A stretch of 64,000 nucleotides of DNA from Morchella semilibera (lineage: Eukaryota; Ascomycota; Pezizomycetes; Pezizales; Morchellaceae): NCBI GenBank assembly GCA_009192285.1, contig CM018605.1, positions 1-64,000 of the forward strand, given 5' to 3'. Positions 54,937-64,000 of the stretch are shown here, piece after piece; position 1 is the stretch's first letter, and each line of letters opens with the position of its first letter. The translations under genes were made by a program, and so were the position numbers. The notes beneath the pieces were generated by a model. That model ran no database searches. It saw only the letters and a list, made by a program, of their open reading frames with translations, and had not been told where the DNA came from.

Positions 54937-56883
54937 TCACCACTCATCCACCTCCGGCAACTGCTCTTCCCAATATTCCTCCCTTACCCAGTTAAAGCCA
55001 ACCTCCTCAGCTCCCACTGGCCATGGGAACCCATTACTAGTAGCATACAACGCCCACATGGCGCCCGTAAACACAAAATAACTACACAACCCATTAGTCA
55101 TCTCCGGCCCTCTACAACGGCAGTAACCAGAAGCAGCTACAAAGCTATTCACTTACTTAGTCGGCGCAAACGCAAGCCACTTGCTCTCCACTTCGGCCAC
55201 CCACTCAACCTCACTCCCTCCCACCGACCACCCAAATCGGTACCACAACGGCTCCGCTCGGATCCACAACGCCAATTCCCCATCCTCCTCCTCCTCCTCC
55301 AGCGGAGTCCACGTCTCGTCGATTGTGCCGTTCCGTATTATTTGTGTCCACACGCAGAGCCCCCCACCCTGTTTACAGTTCTTGACAGCTATGTCCTGAT
55401 GCTGGAACTCTGACAGATATACACTGAGCCCGACCTCTTGCCTCGCTGTCTCGAACCCACCACGGGGTACGGCCACACCCGCGCTAAAAGTCATGTTGAG
55501 ACTCTTCTGCTTCCGCAGAAGCGCGGATGGAGTATCGCGGTTCGATAGTGTGTAGATGTTTGGCAGCATCCTCAGCGGCGGTAATCCACCCACTCCCTGT
55601 GTCAGTTCATAGTTGGCTGTGTATGGAGTCCTTAATTGATAATAATCGTTGCTTAGACACGTCGAATTGAACTCGTCATAGAATTCCTCCGGTGGCGCGC
55701 TGTTATCGGGCAGTCCGGGTGCATCAACAGTCAGTGAGATAGGTGACTGCACAACCGGCCACCCGTCCACCCACTTGATTGGGGTCATGAACGTCTCTCG
55801 TCCTAAGGGTGACGTGCCGTTGACATTCCTGCGCGCAAGGAATGTCAGGTACCATTGCCCATCGGGAGTCTCTACCATATCTGCATGGCCAGTCGACTCA
55901 ACAGTCAGGTAGCGATAGCCGTATCCACCATTGAACAGGATAGGGTTGTTAGGTGCTGGTTCCCATGGGCCTGAAGGTGTGTGAGATCGTGCGATTGTTG
56001 CGCGGTGACCGTCGTCGGTGCCACCCTCAGCAATGATCATATAGTAGTATTCATCCTTATAGTAGAGGTGCGGGCCTTCAGGGCGTGAGCTACTGTTGTT
56101 TGGAAGCGTTCCATTGTAGATCAGCTGAACGTCAGAGGTGGAGGCACCCGTATCAAGGTCTATTGTGTGTTGATATATACCCCATATACGGTCAACGTTG
56201 TTGTTAATGCCTTGGTGCGTTAGGTAGGTTTTATTGGTGACAGGGTCGACAAAGAGATCTGGATCAATTCCCCAAGGTTCGGTCCTACAGTGTGTCAGTG
56301 GTGGTAGATGAAGGGGCAGTTACTAAGAAATGTAGAGTACCAAGTAAGGTCACTCCAGGTTATAAGGTCGGCGGACGAGACGTAGAACATGCGCGGAAAG
56401 AGACGGCTGATGGGGTCGTAGCTAATTCAAATTTGCAATTCTCAGTATTAAGACAATCCACCGAGAAAACAGAGAGACATACACCCATCTCGACATCCCA
56501 ATGACGTAAAACCTTCCATGAAGATACCGCAATGTCGGAGCCCATACACCTAATCACACTCCTCGTAAACACCTACTCCCCCCCTCACGTACCCCTTCTA
56601 AAGCAGACAAAAACAACTAACCAGCACCCGTAGGAACACCATAGAGAATCACGGTCTCGGGCCTGTCAAACGCATGACTGACCAGCTCCCAGTCGACTAG
56701 ATTCTGCGATTTGTAGATAGGCACTGCAGGAAAATACTCAAATGTTGAGGTCGCGATGTAGTAGGTGTCGTTCACACGAACGATTGAGGGGTCCGGATTG
56801 AAGCCCGGGATGATAGGATTTGTGAGGGCTGCTGCAATCCCGACAAAGCCCAAGACGAGGAAATTGAGGGAAGGTCCCAGCAT
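54937..56883 (-). CDS. Secreted GH43 glycosidase (beta-xylosidase/arabinofuranosidase type), 5 exons
   Basis: Exons 56883-56622, 56549-56495, 56421-56341, 56284-55157 and 55081-54937 join in frame to 556 residues; the donor after exon 2 (GTCGAG) is atypical, so that boundary is the least certain. Residues 1-20 are a signal peptide (MLGPSLNFLVLGFVGIAAAL). The five-bladed catalytic domain shows the GH43 triad: base D31 in NPDPSI, pKa-modulating D140 in GIDPDLF, and acid E202 in RPEGPH, with spacing like characterised GH43 xylosidases. Other family marks are YYIATSTFEYFPAVP, WAPTLRY and EGGTDDGHRATIARS. The C-terminal half has the beta-sandwich common to the xylosidase-type subfamilies, ending NGFPWPVGAEEVGFNW. 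It acts outside the cell on xylo- or arabino-oligosaccharides; exact substrate not resolvable. A TATA-like tatatata word lies about 75 bases upstream of the start. Confidence 0.88.
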
Positions 56884-59199
56884 TGTATCTAGAGTAAGCT
56901 ATTTGCTGCTATACAGCTGTCCTCTGGGGCTAACGGGGCAGATTGACCATATAGGTATTATATATCTAATCGACCATCCTCGAGCTCTAGATGGACTCCT
57001 TGCACGTACCCGCACTCTCGGGATAATGTAGCAACTCTGGAATGCGGGGAGACCATGTTTCTCTGTTCGTAGTCTCGTGGGTTCGGCAAATTAAGGACCG
57101 GGGGCTGTGGTGTATATATGCAATTCCAGGGTATTGGTGATCTCATTTGATGTGTAGGGAAGGTCATTCTCCTCTGATTATACAACTGTTGAGGTATTTG
57201 AGTGCCAAGGATGCAGATGAATACACATAAAAGGAGGCTCAATTACCATATTGGGCACATGACGTCAGGGATATATGCACCTTTTCAGCCTCAATAGGTA
57301 TAATAGAGAGAGAAACCTCCGGCGAAACTCTCGGTCAAGCACCGTGGGAAATACTGATGTATACTACATAGCTCTATTACATCTGCAATCAGTGCCCCAG
57401 CCTTACATATATAGAGGAACTATCTCCGCATGAAGAGATAAAGAGATCTGTTAGTAAAGCCATGGCCACGCAAGATTTGATTGGTTTCTTAGGTCTTGGG
57501 GGGCAGCATTTCGCTGACCGATCCCGAAGCTCCCCCCTCACCATTTTTCACCAATCTTAAGCTTAAGTGTAGAATGTTAATATACATTATCCAAAATTTG
57601 AACCTCCCCTCCCCCAAAGAAAACCTTTACGCTAAGTCATGAGATTGCTAGCTGCTGTGTGATTACACAGTGAGGTTCAAGATGTTCTGATCGATCTTAT
57701 TTAAAGGACGGGCATATATGCGGGCTGCGGGCATAGTACTTGTCATCTAATGACAAGAGCCCGCCGCTTATCAACATTGCCAAGAAAGGCTTAGTACCAT
57801 ACCAGCAGTTCATCCATTGATTGATTGCCCAACACTACATGTAGCTACAGAATCCTCCCAAGATCAAGCTCAACTTGAGGATAAATCGAGGACCGGTAAG
57901 CCATGTTTTCTATGGTCGGACTGGCGTCTCCAAGTCTAGTGTCTTGTAAGGTTTGAACGCCGCTGGCCACTCTTCACGGGCTAGGTCCTCGTCAGTACCA
58001 GTAGAAGTTGGTAAAGTGAAAGGAACTAATTAATGGTAATTTCTTAACATGTTATCAGGAGGGCCCCTCCACGAATCGTGTTCTCCGCGATCGTAGTAAC
58101 TGTCCAAAGAAAGTATAAACCCAACTTTCTAGGCTTGTTAGAGCAGTAGAAAGATGAAATGTGCAACCGATATAGTATCCAGTAGTTTCTATCGTGCACC
58201 CCCCCCCCCCTTCATGGCAATTATATACAATTGCAAGAGAGGCAAGCCCCCGCCCCACCCCACCCCACCCACTAGCCACCGTAGTGGTCTCGACATCATT
58301 CCAACTTCGAGCACAATACCAAGATGCGCTACTCTACTTGATGAATATATAGTACTCCTGCGCCCCTGGCACCTCTGTCCGGATCCGATCCCTTCACTCC
58401 GAATATGCCTATAAGAGTTAATTAAGTGATGATACGAACTAGAAAGCACAGCATGTTACTGCTATGTTTATACATATTGCCATTTAAGGACGCAAACAAC
58501 TGTTCTTAAGCCCTATCCTGTCGTAATATGCTAGCTAGCGAAATCATGACTGTTTTCAATACCACGCCCAACCGAAATCTACGCGCAGGTACCACGATGG
58601 TGTGGTATAACCACCCAAAGTATCGATCGGGCAAATAGATAATGGTAGTCCGCTATTCAAGATTTAGAATCCGACAGAAAAAAATATTATTTTGGGTACA
58701 TATGTTTTGCTGTAACAGTCAATTCTGCCCCCCACCAGATGCGGCGAAGAGATGTGATCTTGGATATTCTTGTTTGAGTTAGGATCTTAGGTCTCTATAG
58801 CTAATGATAATGGAATAGCTACTTGATAATATTATCACATATAGTGAAGCTCAAAGGGGAAGTATCCCAGTTTCGTGGTATTTCATCCCACAAGCAATAC
58901 CAAGCGTCCGAAGAGTCAATACATGTACAAAGAATCTCACATTTATTATTACTTTTGTCCATCATATTGTGAGCAGGCTACTCCACCCCGATCTACAACA
59001 AATGACTTGACGACAGCAAGAAACTGATATCAATCACAAACTGTCACTCGGTGTTCAATCTTCAACAACGCATCTAAACAAGAGAAGATAGTATCCCAAT
59101 AACCATGCAAGAAGCTCGCCGATAGTGATACTTCCGAGATTTAATTACTACCACAGGGCTAATAACGACCTTCCTCACCCCAAAATGATGACACGTTTC
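56884..59199. other. Intergenic between GH43 and GH20
   Basis: No genes. It includes the GH43 promoter side (TATA-like word near 56957-56968), a C-rich pair of runs near 58200-58270 that generates spurious ORFs, and AT-rich sequence. Confidence 0.45.
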
Positions 59200-61534
59200 T
59201 CAAACCTCCGGGTCCACCAATCCCTCCCACAACCTGATCCTCTCAACACCACCCTCAACAAGCTCTAACGGTGCAACAAACGCCATCTGGCTCCAAGAAA
59301 AGAGCGTATTCCTCCCCCCATAGACAAAGACCTCGAACCTACCCATAAACGCATCTTTAATCCACACTCTGCTACCGCCATTCACATCCGTCTTTATAAC
59401 GACAGTCCCATTACCTCCCTTAACATATGCGACCTCATGCGTGGAGGATGTCTCGTTCGTCCAGATACGTCCCGGATGCCCAGGATCATAACCATCCTTA
59501 GGATCAATGCTACGGAGCGGGTACTCGAACCCGTCAGCCACAAACATCAGGACCCCATCCTCAGAAAGCGAGAGCTCAACACCATCATACGGCGCGCTCA
59601 TTTTCCACGGGACCGATGAATATTCCACAACTATTGTATAGTTCATCCCTTTACTTCCCAACCCTACTCTTGCCTCCCCGCTGGTCCCCGCCGGACGAAC
59701 CCAATCGATCACATCCCAACTTCCCACAACCTTTCTATCCAGGTTCTGCCCCGGGGCCCTCCCAGCCAAAGCCATTATCGATTCCTCCAGCGTCTCCACG
59801 TCTAGTTTCGGCCCTCTAGACCCCGCCCAAGCCCTCGCGCCCACCACCGCGATCCCTTCACGCATGCTATAATACGCCTCCAGCTGCGTCGTAGCATCCG
59901 GTCCATTATCGTTCCAGGCCGCCATGATAGCACCTTTATTCCCCCTGCTCCCCATTGGGACCTGCTCCCGACCCTGAACACTACTGAACATGCTCGGCTC
60001 CCACTGCACGCCCTCCTCACCGCCAAAGTGCAGCACCCCCGCCACATTGAAGAACTGCGGGTATGTGGCGGGGAATATCGGCGTGTGGTCGTTCTTCAGG
60101 CTGGTATACGCCCATCTGTCGTCCGAGTTGATGACGGTGTAGTTCTTCCGCACTAGCTCCGCGGGGTCCGACTGCCCGTACTGCCAGTGCTGGATTATCA
60201 CATCGGTCGAGATGGCGGAATTGTTTGTCGGCTCGTACGTTCCCCAGATGCGGACGCGCTTGCCCGACTCTGCGTACACGAACGCGGCCATCTCGTTGAC
60301 GAAGTGGACGTAGTCGTCTGCGAGGTCGGGATCGTACTCGTCCGCGCCTATGTGAACCTCCTTCGTCGTAAACCAGGGTAGGAACTCTGCCCAGATGCTC
60401 TTGACGGTTGGGATAGTTTCCGGGTGAGAGAGGTTGAGGAGGTCATGCTTGTTTGTCAGTGCAAGGTGGGGCTTCCACTTTGTTATGGCGAGGGCGTGGC
60501 CGGGGGACTCGAGCTCGGGGATGAGGGTGATTCCGCGGGAGGCGCAGTGGGATTGGATGGACTTGAAGGTGGTAAAGTTGTGGGTCTCATTTGACCGGGT
60601 GATGAGGGGTAGGAGGTTTGGGCTGGTCGGGTATAGCGAGAACTGAGAGTAGATGTTGAGCCAAGAGGAATTACGGCCGCGGTTGAGGGGGTAGTTGTCA
60701 GATGCGTGATAGTGGAATTCAGACATACGGAACCTGTGGATGTATATAGATATATATCACTATCAGATATTCTAAATCACCATGAATAACAGAAGGGATA
60801 TACCATGAAGCATAAGTACATAGCTCTTTCAGGAACTATTTGTGAAAAGGCCAAAATATCATCAGCATCAATCATTACCCCCCCCCCCAAAGAAAAAAAC
60901 CGCCTCGCAATCATTTCCACTCCACAACAATTTCCAACCTCTATGAAAACCAAAAAAAAAAAGACTTACATCAGCACTATACCACTTTCTCCCCGCATCC
61001 AACATATACCCCCTCGTCCTCACCGCCGGCATATCCACCACCACCCCCCCTACCATCATCCAATAACAATGTCTGCAGCAGTGCCCTCGTCCCCCACCAC
61101 ACGCCCCTTGCCCCCGCGCCCCACACCTCCACCCCACACCCATCAGCCCGAATACGAAAGCCCTCCTCGCTCGCACTCCCGTCCTCATATGTATACTTAC
61201 CGTTCTCCAGCCCGAGGAAGATATAGTCGCAGCTAGAGGGCACCCCGTCGCTAAGTTCAAGGGTCGTGTTGGAGAGCGCCGGAAAGAGAGACACGAGGTC
61301 GGCGTGGAAGATGTGTGCAAATTCGAGGAGGGTGGGGGGCGTGAGGGTTAGGGAGGTTGTATCTCGGTGGGAGGAGGAGTGAGTGGAGACGTAGAGTCTG
61401 GTGGAGGGTGTAGGCGTGAAAGTCGAGGTGGAATTGGATGGGCGGGTCCATGAGAGGGGGGGTAGGGCCTGGAGAGCGTTGGATAGGGGGAGGGGGAGGA
61501 GGGATAAGAGGAGGAGTGGGAGTGGGAGAAGCAT
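59200..61534 (-). CDS. GH20 beta-N-acetylhexosaminidase, 3 exons, apparent frameshift in exon 1
   Basis: Exons 61534-60970, 60835-60804 and 60733-59200; introns 134 and 70 bp. Residues 1-20 are a Leu-rich signal peptide, followed by the GH20 N-terminal beta/alpha domain (SCDYIFLGLENG, GVWWGTRALLQTLL), then RTRGYMLDAGRKWYSAD, MSEFHYHASDN, IPELESPGHA and the catalytic Asp-Glu in HIGADEYD, later GAIMAAWNDNGP and the C-terminal domain. The frame from LLQTLLLDDG to VVVDMPAVRTRG changes by one base near a C7 run (plus strand 61043-61049), and exon 1 totals 565 bases, so the coding length is not a multiple of three. Everything else is intact, so this is either a sequencing or assembly indel in a homopolymer or a young inactivating change. 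Secreted exo-hexosaminidase acting on chitobiose or glycan-linked GlcNAc/GalNAc. Confidence 0.85.
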
Positions 61535-62408
61535 GGTTGCTGGTCAAGCCTCTACGGAGGAGAGGGGAGGAGGATGAGGAGAGGCCTAAAGGGACCTGAG
61601 CTGAAGGTGGGAATTGAGTCGTACTCGGAATTCGGAAGATATAGCAGGTTAAGACTGAACACAGGAAGAAGCCCTGCTGATGCATCGGAACCGCGACGTT
61701 GGCCACGTTCGCATTTCGAGTAACAACCGGAAAGATTAAGAATCTATCTTTAGCCCTCAGCCTCTTGATCGTCACTACCTATCGAGGGTTCTGTCGCTAC
61801 TAATGGTTGTGGGATCAATGTCTCTCGGTGTTTGTGCCTTTTTTGGATAGCTGCCCTTGCAGATAATTGGATCAGGAAGGAACGTGGGTGCATGTATAGG
61901 TGATAATACCTCTGACTAAGAGAAATATAGTTCACCTAATTAAATCCATATTGTAGCTACTTGTAACATACTTATGTATATAGAAAGGAGAATCTATAAA
62001 GACTATACCGTCTGTAAAGGGGGAAACATCGTCAAGTACAACACGTGGCAAGAATTAGAGCAGCCAACTTTTTTTTCAGACTCGTATAACGTCTCGTACA
62101 AAGTACATGTATCTATCTATTGATATGCATATGTAACAAACCCTTAAATGTAAGTACATGTACTTAATAAGATAGATCTACTTTTACACTCCACGTCGGG
62201 CTAGCCTTGTCAATATTTAAATTATTACCCTTCCTGATCTGGCTAGTTCATCACTATCTGAATTACCGTTTGGGACATTGTAATAATTCTATATAACAAT
62301 AATAGTAATGAAAATCTCTCTAGTATTCTGGGTATTGATATACCAATATTCTAATCTATATTTGTATATATCTATATAATGGCCAATTGCCACTCAAGAG
62401 CTGCTGCC
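61535..62408. other. Intergenic
   Basis: 5' flank of GH20 and 3' flank of the Nudix gene. AT-rich from 61960 on; no gene or element recognised. Confidence 0.45.
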
Positions 62409-62972
62409 TCATATATTCTTCCCAGCCTGTTCCTCCCTCCAAATCCCCAACGCCTCCTTCACAGCGCTCTCCATCTTACTTGCCACCAAACACCCCTCCC
62501 TCACCACGTCCTCCCACCCCCTCACCCACAACATCCCATCATGCTCCTTCTCCTCCAAGACGATCTCCCCCTCCTCCTCCACCTCCACCTCGAAATTCCA
62601 CTTCCGCCACCACCCGCTCCTTCCCTGAAACTCCACACACCCAAAACACCTGACCACCTTCTTGACTTTCAGTGCCGTCTCCTCGCGCACCTCCCTCACC
62701 ACGGCGTCTAGCAGCGTCGCGTCCGTCGGCGGCGCCTCGACGCCTCCACCTGGAACCTCCCAGTACCCAGGGAACGCGGCCTCGCCGGCCGCCCGCCGGA
62801 TCAGCAGTAGTCCGCGCGAAGGGTGGAAGATAAAGCCACCGACGGCGCAGGAGGTAATGTGAGGGTGGGTGGAGAGGAGCGCGGGGAGGGGGAGAGCGTA
62901 GGTCTGGAGTGAGGGGGGGTAGGTTGCACCGGAGGTAGTAGTATATGAGGGGGCTTCATCTGGGGCGGCCAT
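62409..62972 (-). CDS. Nudix hydrolase, single exon
   Basis: 187 residues from ATG at 62972 (context ccaaATGGCC). Nudix fold marks: ITSCAVGGFIFHPSRGLLLI as the first strand, WEVPGGGVE, and the Nudix box core REVREETAL near residues 92-100. The usual first Glu of the box (seven residues before the RE pair) is Ala here (DATLLDAVVRE), and the loop between GG and this helix is two residues longer than common. The three core glutamates for metal binding are kept, so activity is likely. Substrate (nucleoside diphosphate derivative) unknown. C-terminal part is Glu-rich, ending EEQAGKNI. Confidence 0.88.
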   Translation of the reverse strand: MAAPDEAPSYTTTSGATYPPSLQTYALPLPALLSTHPHITSCAVGGFIFHPSRGLLLIRRAAGEAAFPGYWEVPGGGVEAPPTDATLLDAVVREVREETALKVKKVVRCFGCVEFQGRSGWWRKWNFEVEVEEEGEIVLEEKEHDGMLWVRGWEDVVREGCLVASKMESAVKEALGIWREEQAGKNI

Positions 62973-63839
62973 TTGGATGGGTTCTTAATTATTGGGAGCT
63001 TATACGTACTGGCTTGCAATTGCTGGTATGGACAGATAATAGATATTGGTTGAAATTGAGGTGTGGGGGATATGTGGGATGTGGCCTACCCTCAGTTGCG
63101 TTGATATGAGAATGGGGCGAGCATTGCAATTAATTATTCTGATGCATCCGGCCGGAGCAATTGCAATATTGTTAGGAATTCTTATTAACCTTTACGAATT
63201 CGACACATACTAACCAAATAGGTTTTGTTACTATTTCATACCGAATACGAATACGGCGGTTAATTGAAACAACATTATATCCCGAATGAGCCGTCGGACA
63301 ACCATTTCCTACGAATCCTATATCTATTCGGTGATCTATCCGGTCCATATAGCACAGAAAAAAATACATATTTATATAGACAACTTTCTTATTGATCTAC
63401 CCGACGTGACTTATAATTATATTCATGGACCATCACTCGAATCCTGAGTAATTATCTGGCCATATATTATACGCATACTTAATTACCTGTCGTTAGAAAT
63501 CTTGCTCCCAGACCGTGGCTGAAGGTCTGTGATCCATGAATCCCTTTCACGCCCCCAATATATATCATGCGTACTATACAGGGTTTATTCCAAACATATC
63601 GTACTTGTTTGTGAGGAATATACCCTAAGAACCTACGTTACACACGTGCGGAGATCTGTAAGGAGGAGATGCATGGCGAATAGGATCGAGTGATATCCGA
63701 TGCAAAGCCCGTGAATGCCTTCCTCAAACAGGTAGTGCGATTGTTTTAGGGGGGTTGGAAGATCAAAACCAGTTTTCCTTCCAAAGTGTTTGGCCCTGGA
63801 ACCTAACAGGACCCTACCACACGCGTAGGGTACCGCATT
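62973..63839. other. Intergenic
   Basis: Upstream of the Nudix gene; AT-rich, no gene recognised. Minus-strand ORF 63172-63369 is not credible. Confidence 0.45.
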
Positions 63840-63979
63840 GGTTCGTCTCAGCGGACACTCATATTGACGTTGAAATTACTTGTTCTGGTTGTTTGTCTTA
63901 CAAACGCCCCCGAATCTTCCCTCATACGCGCTGTAAAAGGCAACTTCGACGACTGTGTAACCGTCCGCCGAGACGAATT
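63840..63979 (+). mobile_element. MITE family Y, copy 2 (complete)
   Basis: Terminal inverted repeats ttcgtctcagcggac (left) and gtccgccgagacgaa (right), one mismatch. The 140-base element matches 42290-42417 in the same orientation. Its GTCCGCCGA end resembles that of the 9549-9712 element, suggesting a common transposase source. Confidence 0.8.
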
Positions 63980-64000
63980 TAAACTGTGGTACCAGTTGCC

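Noticed and set aside
60805-61236. 143-codon plus-strand ORF
   Set aside because: Antisense to GH20 exon 1, Pro/His-rich shadow.
1-64000. CRISPR array, rRNA genes, bacterial-type operons
   Set aside because: Repeats lack regular repeat-spacer structure, no rRNA-like sequence is recognised, and the gene structure is eukaryotic with introns.

Overview
The window looks like the left end of a chromosome from a filamentous ascomycete (Pezizomycotina-like). Evidence: it opens with a C-rich telomeric array; the genes have many short GT-AG introns (about 50-135 bp); and the families are typical fungal ones (YAT amino-acid permease, membrane-anchored P450, secreted GH43 and GH20 enzymes, HeLo-like/kinase fusion, ankyrin-repeat genes, Ty3/gypsy chromovirus fossil, many small inverted-repeat elements). 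Species cannot be named from sequence alone. The low gene density and MITE-like load would suit a Pezizomycete, but that is inference. The telomere unit is a decamer (G strand GGGTTAGTTA), not plain TTAGGG, and the same decamer recurs internally at 32.12 kb.

Layout. 1-194 is the telomere. 195-9.7 kb is a subtelomeric mosaic of dispersed and tandem repeats, G/T-rich simple sequence and a fossil 3' piece of a chromovirus. 10.47-12.35 kb (minus) is an intact four-exon gene fusing a HeLo-like N-terminal domain to a serine/threonine kinase. 14.09-15.94 kb (minus) is an apparently intact six-exon cytochrome P450. 16.3-22.3 kb is a field of short terminal-inverted-repeat elements with a PIF/Harbinger transposase remnant. 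22.87-29.9 kb is a tandem locus of three related membrane-protein genes: a 688-residue protein with four repeated two-helix modules, a 140-residue relative, and a third copy interrupted by an inverted-repeat element. 30-40 kb is essentially gene-free, with an internal telomere array, inverted-repeat elements and two copies of an unusual TIR element carrying tRNA-like A/B boxes. From 40.8 kb genes return: a decayed ankyrin gene, an unknown helical protein, a 13-exon amino-acid permease, a damaged ankyrin locus carrying an inverted-repeat insertion, a five-exon GH43 glycosidase, a GH20 hexosaminidase with one apparent frameshift at a C7 run, and a Nudix hydrolase. The last 1 kb holds a full copy of an inverted-repeat element also seen at 42.3 kb.

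Function. GH43 and GH20 are secreted glycan-degrading enzymes (xylan/arabinan side and beta-N-acetylhexosaminides), and the permease imports amino acids; together this distal part resembles a nutrient-acquisition neighbourhood. The HeLo-like kinase and the ankyrin loci belong to classes used in fungal non-self recognition and regulated cell death, which often sit in fast-changing chromosome regions. The most novel-looking item is the tandem family at 22.87-29.9 kb, whose large member has four repeats of a two-helix, Trp-Cys-ended module with proline-rich linkers.
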